Under the pieces are notes generated by a model. That model had not been told where the DNA came from and did no database searches. It worked only from the letters and a program-made list of their open reading frames with translations. Source: CALMKX01 sp036274895 (GTDB lineage: Bacteria; Acidobacteriota; Thermoanaerobaculia; Multivoradales; SZUA-115). Taken from it: a stretch of 31,616 nucleotides of DNA. The translations under genes and the position numbers were made by a program. Shown here in pieces: positions 16,540-23,427 of this stretch. Position 1 is the stretch's first letter. Every line of letters begins with the position of its first letter. The stretch spans positions 1 to 31,616 of the forward strand of contig DASUEU010000066.1 of the NCBI GenBank assembly GCA_036274895.1. The letters are read 5' to 3'.

Positions 16540-17706
16540 GTGAAGATCCACGAATTTCAGGCCAAGGACATCCTGCGCCGTTTCGGGGTGGCGACCCCGC
16601 GCGGACGGGTGACGGACTCGGCCGCCGAGGCGCGCGCGATCTGCGCCGAGCTCGGCGGGCGGGCGGTGGTCAAGGCGCAGATCCACGCCGGCGGCCGGGG
16701 CAAGGGCGGCGGCGTCAAGCTGGCCCACTCGCCGGAGGAAGCTGAGCAGGTGGCGGGGCGCATTCTCGGCATGCAGCTGGTGACGCCCCAGACCGGCCCC
16801 GAAGGCCAGAAGGTCCGGCGAGTCCTGATCGAGGAGGCCCTGGACATCGCCCAGGAGCTCTACGTCTCGATGACCCTCGACCGCGCCCTGGGCAGGCCGG
16901 TGATCATGGCCTCGGCGGCCGGCGGCATGGACATCGAGGAGGTCGCCGCCAGCCATCCCGAGAAGATCATCCGCCAGGCCGTGGACCCGCACCTGGGCCT
17001 CTTGCCCTTCGAGGGCCGCCGCCTCGCCCGCTTCCTCGGCCTCTCCGGGGCCACGGCGAGAAAGGCCGTGGACCTGCTCTCCGCCCTCTCCCGCGCCTAC
17101 CTCGAGACCGACGCCTCCCTGGTCGAGATCAACCCCATGCTGATCACCGGGGGGGGTGAGGTGCTCGCCCTCGACGCCAAGATCAACTTCGACGACAACG
17201 CCCTCTTCCGCCGGCCGGACGTGGTCGCCCTGCGCGACCTCGACGAGGAGGACCCGGCCGAGGTGGAGGCGGGCAAGCACAACTTGAACTTCATCAAGCT
17301 GGACGGCTCCATCGGCTGCATGGTCAACGGCGCGGGCCTGGCCATGGCGACCATGGACATCATCAAGCTCTACGGCGGCGAGCCGGCGAACTTCCTGGAC
17401 GTGGGCGGCTCGGCCAGCCAGGAAGCGGTGGCCGCGGCCTTCCGCATCCTGGTCGCGGATCCCGGCTGCAAGGCCGTGCTGATCAACATCTTCGGCGGCA
17501 TCGCCCGCACCGACCGCATCGCCAACGGGGTGGTGGGCGCCATCCGCGAGCTCGGCGGCGTGCCGGTGCCGGTGGTGGTGCGGCTGGAAGGAACCAACGT
17601 GGAGCAGGGTCGGGCGATCCTGCGCGACGCCGGCTTCGGGTTCATCGTGGCCGAGCACATGGCCGACGCCGCCGAGAAGGTCGTCGCCGCGGCCGGGGGG
17701 AGATGA
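16540..17706 (+). CDS. sucC: Succinyl-CoA synthetase (ADP-forming) beta subunit
   Basis: The 388-residue subunit matches the usual SucC length. It converts succinyl-CoA plus ADP (or GDP) and phosphate to succinate plus ATP (or GTP) with SucD. The N-terminal KIHEFQAKDILRRFGV motif, the ATP-grasp segment VVKAQIHAGGRGKGGGVKLA, VEINPMLITGGGEVLALDAK, the substrate-binding MVNGAGLAMATMDIIKLYGG, NFLDVGGSAS and the IFGGIARTDRIANGVVGAI loop are all present. Translation starts at GTG 16540, with AAGGAGG 5 nt before it. sucD begins 3 nt after the sucC stop, so translational coupling is likely. Confidence 0.97.
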   Translation: MKIHEFQAKDILRRFGVATPRGRVTDSAAEARAICAELGGRAVVKAQIHAGGRGKGGGVKLAHSPEEAEQVAGRILGMQLVTPQTGPEGQKVRRVLIEEALDIAQELYVSMTLDRALGRPVIMASAAGGMDIEEVAASHPEKIIRQAVDPHLGLLPFEGRRLARFLGLSGATARKAVDLLSALSRAYLETDASLVEINPMLITGGGEVLALDAKINFDDNALFRRPDVVALRDLDEEDPAEVEAGKHNLNFIKLDGSIGCMVNGAGLAMATMDIIKLYGGEPANFLDVGGSASQEAVAAAFRILVADPGCKAVLINIFGGIARTDRIANGVVGAIRELGGVPVPVVVRLEGTNVEQGRAILRDAGFGFIVAEHMADAAEKVVAAAGGR

Positions 17707-17709
17707 GAG

Positions 17710-18582
17710 ATGGCCATCTGGGTGAACAACGACACGCGCCTGCTGGTGCAGGGCATCACCGGCAAGGAGGGCACCTTCCACGCCCTCGGCTGCCGCGACT
17801 ACGGCACCAAGGTGGTCGCCGGCGTGACCCCCGGCAAGGGGGGGACCACGGTCGAGGGCATCCCGGTCTTCGACTCGGTGGAGCAGGCTCGCGCGGCCAC
17901 CGGCGCCAACGCCTCGATGATCTTCGTGCCGCCCCCCTTCGCCGCGGACGCCATCATGGAGGCCGCGGGAGCGGGCATCGAGCTGGTGGTGGCGATCACC
18001 GAGGGCATTCCGGTTTCGGACATGCTCAAGGTCAAGACCTTCCTGCGTGACCATCCCACCCGCCTGATCGGCCCCAACTGCCCGGGAGTGATCTCTCCCG
18101 GCATGGCCAAGATCGGCATCATGCCCGGGCACATCCATCGCCCCGGCACCGTCGGGGTGATCAGCCGCTCGGGTACCCTCACCTACGAGGCGGTTTGGCA
18201 GCTGTCGAACCTGGGCCTCGGCCAGTCCACTTGCGTGGGCATCGGCGGCGATCCGGTCAACGGCACCCACTTCATCGACGTGCTCTCGGCGTTCAAGGAC
18301 GACCCCGACACCGAGGCCGTGATCCTGATCGGCGAGATCGGCGGCAGCGCCGAGGAGGCCGCGGCGGAGTGGATCGCCGCGAACTTCAAGAAGCCCGTGG
18401 TGGGGTTCATCGCCGGCCGCACGGCCCCCCCCGGCCGGCGCATGGGCCACGCCGGGGCGATCATCGCCGGCGGCAAGGGCACCGCCACCGAGAAGATGGC
18501 GGCCATGCGCGAAGCCGGCCTCCACGTCGTCGAGTCCCCGGCCGAGCTGGGCTCGACCATCCAGAGGGCGCTCGGGCGGTGA
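17710..18582 (+). CDS. sucD: Succinyl-CoA synthetase alpha subunit
   Basis: The 290-residue alpha subunit has the CoA-binding Rossmann motif VQGITGKEGTFHALGCRDYG. It also has VAGVTPGKGG, the conserved GPNCPGVISP stretch, SRSGTLTYEAVWQL, GIGGDPVNGTHFIDVL and the active-site segment GHAGAIIAGGKGTA with phospho-His247. Length and order fit the family exactly. The gene follows sucC with a 3-nt gap and must form one operon with it. A palindromic repeat pair follows at 18609-18665. Confidence 0.97.
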   Translation: MAIWVNNDTRLLVQGITGKEGTFHALGCRDYGTKVVAGVTPGKGGTTVEGIPVFDSVEQARAATGANASMIFVPPPFAADAIMEAAGAGIELVVAITEGIPVSDMLKVKTFLRDHPTRLIGPNCPGVISPGMAKIGIMPGHIHRPGTVGVISRSGTLTYEAVWQLSNLGLGQSTCVGIGGDPVNGTHFIDVLSAFKDDPDTEAVILIGEIGGSAEEAAAEWIAANFKKPVVGFIAGRTAPPGRRMGHAGAIIAGGKGTATEKMAAMREAGLHVVESPAELGSTIQRALGR

Positions 18583-18608
18583 GCAGGATGCCGATGCCAT
18601 TCGGTGTT

Positions 18609-18665
18609 GGGGCGGACCCATGTGTCCGCCCGGGGTGGGGGAGGGCCGACACGTGGGTCAGCCCC
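18609..18665. repeat. REP/BIME-like inverted pair of palindromic units
   Basis: Two 23-bp units (18609-18631 and 18643-18665) are inverted copies of each other with 20 of 23 positions matching. The first contains its own perfect stem GGGCGGAC/GTCCGCCC around CCATGT. The second has a nearly perfect GGGCCGAC/GTCAGCCC stem. An 11-nt G-rich spacer separates them. This layout is typical of extragenic palindromic repeats. It may also end sucCD transcription. Confidence 0.6.
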
Positions 18666-18682
18666 CACGGGGGAAAGGACGC

Positions 18683-19393
18683 ATGACACCCCTGCCGCTG
18701 ATCTCGCGCCCTCCCGGCACCGGCTGGCTCGCCCTGCTCGGCGGCGGCGAGTTCAGCTTCGGCGAGACCGAAGAGGCCGACCGCGCCTGGCTGGCCCGCA
18801 CCCCCCGGGGACCGGTGGGATTCCTGCCCACCGCCAGCGGCTCGGCGGACTACGGCCAGCACTTCTCGGCCTACCTGGCCCAGGTCCACGCCCGAGAGGT
18901 GGAAGTGATCCCGGTCTACCGCCACCGCGACGCGGTCCGGGGCAAGAACGCCGAGAGGGTGGCGGCAATGAGCGCCCTCTACCTGGGCGGCGGGGTCACC
19001 GACCACCTGCTCGAGACCCTGCCCGGCACTCCGGTGGCGGAGGCCCTGCTCGCCCGCCTCGCCGCCGGTGGCACGGTGGTGGCCATGGCCGCCGCCGCGC
19101 AGGCCGTGGGCAAAGTGGCGCGCAGCCTCTTGACCCGCGCCGTGGTGCCCGGCCTCGGCTGGCTCGCGGACGGCGTGCTGGAACCGAACTTCGACCCCGG
19201 CCACGACCGCCGCCTGCGCCAGCTGATGACCGCCCCCGGGGTGCGCTGGGGCATCGGCTTGCCGGCGGGCTCGGCCCTTCTCGTGGGGCCGGAAGGCAAG
19301 CTCGCCGGCGTCGGCCCCTGTCTCCACCTCGGCGACGCCGACGCCGACCTCGACCTGCTCGGCTCGGAAGAGCTCGAGCCTTGGGAACTCTAG
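18683..19393 (+). CDS. Cyanophycinase-like (peptidase S51 fold) protein lacking the catalytic Ser
   Basis: The 236-residue protein has the S51/class I glutamine amidotransferase-like layout. WLALLGGGEF (15-24) is the first strand and loop, and VGFLPTASGSADYGQHF (45-61) is typical of cyanophycinase-like proteins. ALYLGGGVTDHLLETL (98-113) is the oxyanion-region strand, and LEPNFDPGHDRRLRQLM (166-182) replaces the family DxHF/RGRL segment. Where active members have a GTSAGA nucleophile elbow this protein has AMAAAAQAVG (134-143), so the nucleophile Ser is replaced by Ala at about 136. Hydrolytic activity is therefore doubtful, and a binding or regulatory role is possible. The ATG at 18683 follows GAAAGGA. 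Confidence 0.7.
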   Translation: MTPLPLISRPPGTGWLALLGGGEFSFGETEEADRAWLARTPRGPVGFLPTASGSADYGQHFSAYLAQVHAREVEVIPVYRHRDAVRGKNAERVAAMSALYLGGGVTDHLLETLPGTPVAEALLARLAAGGTVVAMAAAAQAVGKVARSLLTRAVVPGLGWLADGVLEPNFDPGHDRRLRQLMTAPGVRWGIGLPAGSALLVGPEGKLAGVGPCLHLGDADADLDLLGSEELEPWEL

Positions 19394-19445
19394 GACTTCC
19401 GAGCGCCACCGGCGCTTTCGATCATCGACGGAGAATCGACCAACC

Positions 19446-19868
19446 ATGGAAATGACTCTCGCCATTTTGAAGCCCGACAGCGTCGCCGCGGGCAACGCCG
19501 GGAAGATCCTCGCCCACCTTGAGAAGGAGGGCTTCACCATCCGCGCCCTGCGCGTGCTGCGCTTGACCGAGGCCCAGGCCCAGGCGTTCTACGAGGTGCA
19601 CCGCGAGCGGCCGTTCTACGGCAGCCTGGTCTCGTTCATGACCAGCGGCCCGGTCATCCCCGTGGCCCTCGAGAGGGAGAACGCCCAGACCCACCTGCGG
19701 CAGGTGATGGGCGCTACCGACGTGGCCAAGGCCGAGCCGGGTACCATCCGCGCCCTCTACGGCACCTCGATCGAGGCCAACGCGATCCACGGCAGCGACT
19801 CGCCCGAGAACGCCGCCATCGAGTTGGCCTTCTTCTTCTCGAAAACCGAGCTGATCGGAGGACGGTAG
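19446..19868 (+). CDS. ndk: Nucleoside diphosphate kinase
   Basis: The 140-residue enzyme moves the gamma phosphate between nucleoside di- and triphosphates through phospho-His115. TLAILKPDSVAAGNAGKI is the family N-terminal motif, followed by FYGSLVSFMTSGPVIPVALE, LRQVMGATDVAKAEPGTIR and the active-site NAIHGSDSPENAAIEL. Length is standard. It lies 52 bp after the cyanophycinase-like gene. A small Cys protein starts 2 bp after its stop, so the two are probably co-transcribed. Confidence 0.97.
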   Translation: MEMTLAILKPDSVAAGNAGKILAHLEKEGFTIRALRVLRLTEAQAQAFYEVHRERPFYGSLVSFMTSGPVIPVALERENAQTHLRQVMGATDVAKAEPGTIRALYGTSIEANAIHGSDSPENAAIELAFFFSKTELIGGR

Positions 19869-19870
19869 CC

Positions 19871-20119
19871 ATGTACCGAGGACCGGAAGCTGCACCAGAA
19901 AGCCGCATCCCCTCGGAGCGCCGCGGCCGGGTCCTCGGCCGTTTCTGCTCGAGCTGTGGCTCGGTTTACTCGCTCCACGCCGCCCGCCACGTCGGCAAGC
20001 CCATCCACGGCAAGGACCACGTCTCCGCCCCCTGCGCCCAGGAGGGTGAGCTGTTCGAAGAGGGGGCGAGCTGGTGGGAGCCGGCCGTGGAGGTTCTGCC
20101 GGCCGCGACGGCGTCGTAA
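19871..20119 (+). CDS. Small putative zinc-ribbon-like protein
   Basis: The 82-residue product is not recognised. Its centre has RFCSSCGSVYSLHAARHVG followed by HGKDHVSAPC. It thus has a CxxC knuckle, several His and a third Cys about 27 residues later, suggesting a metal site. The C-terminal part is acidic and Trp/Pro-rich (EEGASWWEPAVEVLP). The ATG is 2 bp after the ndk stop, which supports a real coupled gene rather than a chance frame. It converges on the Uma2 gene with a 5-bp gap. Confidence 0.6.
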   Translation: MYRGPEAAPESRIPSERRGRVLGRFCSSCGSVYSLHAARHVGKPIHGKDHVSAPCAQEGELFEEGASWWEPAVEVLPAATAS

Positions 20120-20124
20120 GACCC

Positions 20125-20718
20125 TTACCCCGGCAGCCGGCGGTCGACCTCGGCCCAGAGGTGGACCAGGTCGAGCTCGAGCTCGGGGAGGCGGGGGGAG
20201 CGGTAGTCCTTGCCGGTCGGTAGGGTGACCACGAAGCGGCCGTTCTCGTTGACCAGGAACTCCACCTGCCGTTCGGCCGGGTCCACCAGCCACAGCTCGC
20301 CGACGCCGGTCTCGGCATAGAGCCGCAGCTTCTCGCCCCGGTCCCGCCGCGCCGTGCCCGGCGAGATCACCTCCACCGCCAGGTCCGGCGCCCCTTCCAC
20401 CCCGCGGCCGACCAGCGCCCTGCGCCCGCGGGAGAGGTAGAGCACGTCCGGCTGGGCCACCGAGTGCAGGGCGAGGTGGACGTCCATGGGGGCGATCAGG
20501 GACAGACCGCCATGGGCTAGCGCGATGTCGTCGATCAGGCGGCCGAGGAACTGAGTGACGACCTGGTGCAGGGGGGAAGGGCTCGGGCTCACGTACAGCC
20601 TCCCGTAGATCAGCTCACAGCGGGGCTCGTCCGGCAGGCGCTCGTAGTCCGCCCGGGTCAGGGGGCCGATCTCGCTTTCGGCGGCGATCGGGATCTCTTC
20701 CAGCAGGGTGGGGCTCAC
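20125..20718 (-). CDS. Uma2 family (DUF820) putative restriction-endonuclease-fold protein
   Basis: The 197-residue product follows the Uma2 pattern. LTRADYERLPDEPRCELIYG near the N-terminus is followed by PLHQVVTQFLGRLIDDI. The PD-(D/E)xK-like core has AQPDVLYLSR, GAPDLAVEVISPGTARRDRG and KLRLYAETGVGELWLVDP. These proteins have a nuclease fold, but the cellular role is mostly unknown and many genomes carry several copies. Start is GTG at 20718; it has no Shine-Dalgarno. A TATACT box (20733-20728) lies 9 nt upstream, so a leaderless message is likely. Confidence 0.85.
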   Translation of the reverse strand: MSPTLLEEIPIAAESEIGPLTRADYERLPDEPRCELIYGRLYVSPSPSPLHQVVTQFLGRLIDDIALAHGGLSLIAPMDVHLALHSVAQPDVLYLSRGRRALVGRGVEGAPDLAVEVISPGTARRDRGEKLRLYAETGVGELWLVDPAERQVEFLVNENGRFVVTLPTGKDYRSPRLPELELDLVHLWAEVDRRLPG

Positions 20719-20727
20719 GGTGGGGCC

Positions 20728-20753
20728 AGTATAGCGCCGGGCGCGGGTATGCT
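20728..20753. promoter_or_regulatory. Overlapping divergent leaderless promoters (Uma2 and MBL-fold genes)
   Basis: In the 44-bp gap, TATACT on the minus strand (20733-20728) ends 9 nt before the Uma2 GTG. TATGCT on the plus strand (20748-20753) ends 9 nt before the MBL-fold ATG. Neither gene has a Shine-Dalgarno. That spacing places transcription starts at or very near the start codons. No clear -35 hexamer is seen for either. Confidence 0.5.
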
Positions 20754-20762
20754 GCCGCCACC

Positions 20763-21863
20763 ATGGCGAGCGTCAGCCCGTTTGCGACCGACAGGAAGGG
20801 CCGCCCGGCGGGGGTGGCGGAGATCGTCACCGCGGCCGGCACCCGCATCTACCTGCTGCCGGTCGAGACCTTCGGCGGCCACCGCAACAACCTCTACCTG
20901 ATCGACCACCCCGAGCACCCGCTGCTCTTCGACACCGCCACCGGCACCCCCGAGGCCCAGGCCGAGCTGGCGCTGCGTTTTACCGAGATCCGTGAGCGCT
21001 TCGGCGTCACCACCGGGCCCGAGGGGCTCGCCGAGGTGGTGATCAGTCACGCCCACATCGACCATTTCGGGGGCGCCCACACCTTCCGGCGCCTGGGCAT
21101 CCCGATCACCGTCCACGAGCTCGACGCCCGCGTGCTCGAGGCCTTCTCCGAGCGTTTCCTGCTGGCCGGGCGGGACTTCCATCTCTATCTGCTGCAGACC
21201 GGCCTGGCCGCCGAGGTGCGCGACGAGGTGATGGGCCTCTACCGGGCCGCCAAGGACCTCTTCACCGACCTCGAGCCGGACCGCCGCCTGAGGAGCCAGG
21301 ACCGCGTGGGCCCGGGCTGGCGGGTGCTCCACGTGCCGGGGCATTGCCCGGGGATGATCTGCCTGGCCGTGGACGACGTGCTGCTGACCGCCGACCATCT
21401 GCTCTCCCGCATCACGCCGGTGCAGCGGCCCCAGTCGATCACCCCGTTCACCGGCCTCGAGAACTACTTCCGGTCGCTCGAGAAGATGCTCGACTTCGGT
21501 GACTTCGCCCTCGGCCTGGGCGGGCACGAGGCGCCCATCCCGGACCTGCGCCTCCGGGTGGCGGAGACGCTCAACCACCACGAGCGCCGCCTGCGCTGGG
21601 TGCACCGTTTGTGTGGGGAGAAGGCACGCACCATCGCCGAGCTGTCCCGCCTGCTGTTCGGCACCCAGGAGGGCTACGGTGTGCTGCTCGCCCTGTCAGA
21701 GGCGGGGGCCCACGTGGAGTTCCTCCACGAGCTGGGCTATCTGGTGATCGAGAACCTGGACGAGGTGGTGCGGGACGTCGCGGCCCCGACCCTCTACCGG
21801 GCGCGGGACCGCGAGCCTCATCCGGCCTTCGCGCGGACGCGCTTGCCGGGGATCAGTCCTTGA
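20763..21863 (+). CDS. Metallo-beta-lactamase-fold hydrolase (glyoxalase II/LACTB2-like)
   Basis: The 366-residue protein has the HxHxDH signature in VVISHAHIDHFGGAHTF (His96, His98, Asp100, His101). Further ligands are in VPGHCPGMICL and LLTADHLLS, and a late His in GLGGHEAPI. It therefore has a complete dinuclear metal site. The last ~90 residues (NHHERRLRWVHRLCGEKARTI onward) resemble the C-terminal helical/winged-helix extension of LACTB2-like members. The substrate is unknown; thioester or phosphoester hydrolysis are the common family activities. The start at 20763 is inferred from the nearby TATGCT box. Its 3' end overlaps the convergent dodecin gene by 11 bp. Confidence 0.85.
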   Translation: MASVSPFATDRKGRPAGVAEIVTAAGTRIYLLPVETFGGHRNNLYLIDHPEHPLLFDTATGTPEAQAELALRFTEIRERFGVTTGPEGLAEVVISHAHIDHFGGAHTFRRLGIPITVHELDARVLEAFSERFLLAGRDFHLYLLQTGLAAEVRDEVMGLYRAAKDLFTDLEPDRRLRSQDRVGPGWRVLHVPGHCPGMICLAVDDVLLTADHLLSRITPVQRPQSITPFTGLENYFRSLEKMLDFGDFALGLGGHEAPIPDLRLRVAETLNHHERRLRWVHRLCGEKARTIAELSRLLFGTQEGYGVLLALSEAGAHVEFLHELGYLVIENLDEVVRDVAAPTLYRARDREPHPAFARTRLPGISP

Positions 21864-22056
21864 GGATGAAGGTGACCTTCATGACCACCCGGTACTCGGT
21901 GATCTTGCCCTTCTTGACCACCACCTTCTGATCCTTGACCCAGGCCCCCTCGACGCCGCTGAGGGTCTTGGAAGCCCGCTCGATGCCGATCTTGACGGCG
22001 TCCTCGAAGCTCTTGGGCGATGAGGAGATGATTTCGGTGACCTTGGCGACGGACAT
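21853..22056 (-). CDS. Dodecin family flavin-binding protein
   Basis: The 67-residue protein matches dodecin in size and sequence. VAKVTEIISSSPKSFEDAV is the first strand and helix. IGIERASKTLSGVEGAWVKD includes the family's conserved Trp that stacks on flavin. The last strands are KITEYRVVMKVTFILKD. Dodecins assemble into 12-subunit cages storing riboflavin or FMN. AAAGGAGG lies about 6 nt before the ATG at 22056. The gene converges on the MBL-fold gene with an 11-bp overlap of coding ends. Confidence 0.95.
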   Translation of the reverse strand: MSVAKVTEIISSSPKSFEDAVKIGIERASKTLSGVEGAWVKDQKVVVKKGKITEYRVVMKVTFILKD

Positions 22057-22144
22057 GGCTCCCCTCCTTTGGATGTGACGAGTCGTTGACGGCAGAAAAC
22101 GGTATCACGCGCCGGTGACAGACCCGGGAGGCCCGGTCTCGGTC

Positions 22145-22150
22145 TAAGCT
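22145..22150 (+). promoter_or_regulatory. Candidate -10 box for the MgtC/DUF4010 gene
   Basis: TAAGCT (22145-22150) lies 10 nt before the ATG at 22161, which has no Shine-Dalgarno. As with the two genes around 20740, this spacing fits a leaderless transcript. No clear -35 element is seen. Confidence 0.35.
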
Positions 22151-22160
22151 CTGTGGGTCC

Positions 22161-23417
22161 ATGGGCAACCCGGCGGACCTTCCCGACTTCTTCGTGCGGC
22201 TCGGCATCGCCCTCGGGCTGGGGCTTTTCGTCGGTCTCCAGCGTGAGCGGGGCCGGTCACTCCTGGCCGGGGTGCGCACCTTCGCCTTGGCCACGGCCTT
22301 CGGCACCGTGGCCGGTTGGCTGGCGCGGATTCACGGTGGCTGGGTGGTGGCGGCCGGCCTGCTCGCCCTCGCCGCCTTCGGAGTGGTGGGCAACGTGCTC
22401 AAGCTGCGCACCGAGCCGGCCGACCCCGGGCTCACCACCGAGGTGGCCCTGCTGCTGATGTACGGCCTCGGCGCCTTCCTGGTGGACGGCCCCAAGGAGG
22501 TGGCGATCGTCCTGGGCGGCGCGGTGGCCCTGCTGCTGCACCTGAAGCCGCAGCTCCAGCGCCTGTCGACCTCGATCGGCGACGAGGACTTCGCCGCCAT
22601 CATGCGCTTCGCCGTGCTCTCGATGGTGGTGCTGCCGGTGTTGCCGGACCAGAGCTTCGGCCCCCACGACGTGCTCAGCCTGCGCTCGATCTGGCTCATG
22701 GTGGTGCTGATCGTAGGGCTCGACCTGGCCGGCTACCTGGGCTTCAAGCTGCTCGGCCAGCGGGGAGGGGCGGTGCTCGCCGGTCTGCTGGGCGGGCTGA
22801 TCTCCAGCACCGCCACCACGGTGACCTACTCACGGCGGGTCAAGGACGAGGCGGCGCTCGCGCGGCTCGGGTCCTTCGTCATCCTGCTCGCCTCGGGAGT
22901 GGTCTTTGCACGGCTGATCGTCGAGATCACCGCCGTGGCGCCGGGCTTCCTGGCGCAGGCCGGCCCCCCTCTCGCCGTCCTGCTGGTGGTCTGTGTCGGC
23001 CTCGCCTTTCTCACCTTCCAGCGCGCCGATCGCGCCGAGCCGACGGTTCTTCCCGAGCCGAAGAACCCTTCCCAGCTCAAGCCCGCGCTGTACTTCGCCC
23101 TGATCTACGCGGTGGTACTGGTGGCCGTGGCGGTGGCGCGGGAGCAGTTCGGCTCGGCCGGGCTCTACAGCGTGGCCGTCCTCTCGGGGCTGACCGACAT
23201 GGACGCCATCACCCTCTCGACCTCCCAGCTGGTCTCGGCCGGCACTCTCGATCCCGCCACCGGATGGCGGGCCATCGTCCTCGCCGGGCTGTCGAACCTC
23301 GCTTTCAAGACCGGGGTCGTGGCCTTCCTCGGGCCTCGCGCTCTGTTGCGTCGGATCCTGCTCGGATTCGGCGGCGTCGTCGTGGCGGGGGTGCTGCTCC
23401 TGTTGTTCGGTGGCTGA
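22161..23417 (+). CDS. MgtC/SapB-like plus DUF4010 integral membrane protein
   Basis: The 418-residue protein has about 11-12 hydrophobic segments. The N-terminal part (LGIALGLGLFVGLQRERGR then LAGVRTFALATAFGTVAGW) has the MgtC-like signature with conserved R-E-R and G-x-R-T. The C-terminal half, with LGQRGGAVLAGLLGGLISST and the family block SGLTDMDAITLSTSQ, matches DUF4010. MgtC-related proteins are linked to magnesium homeostasis and virulence in some bacteria, but the transported or sensed substrate of DUF4010 fusions is not known. It converges on purH with a 10-bp gap. Confidence 0.85.
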   Translation: MGNPADLPDFFVRLGIALGLGLFVGLQRERGRSLLAGVRTFALATAFGTVAGWLARIHGGWVVAAGLLALAAFGVVGNVLKLRTEPADPGLTTEVALLLMYGLGAFLVDGPKEVAIVLGGAVALLLHLKPQLQRLSTSIGDEDFAAIMRFAVLSMVVLPVLPDQSFGPHDVLSLRSIWLMVVLIVGLDLAGYLGFKLLGQRGGAVLAGLLGGLISSTATTVTYSRRVKDEAALARLGSFVILLASGVVFARLIVEITAVAPGFLAQAGPPLAVLLVVCVGLAFLTFQRADRAEPTVLPEPKNPSQLKPALYFALIYAVVLVAVAVAREQFGSAGLYSVAVLSGLTDMDAITLSTSQLVSAGTLDPATGWRAIVLAGLSNLAFKTGVVAFLGPRALLRRILLGFGGVVVAGVLLLLFGG

Positions 23418-23427
23418 GCGGGGCTCC

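Noticed and set aside
16363..18621. 752-aa minus-strand open frame
   Set aside because: Antisense to sucCD, which are unmistakable; His/Gly/Val-rich shadow.
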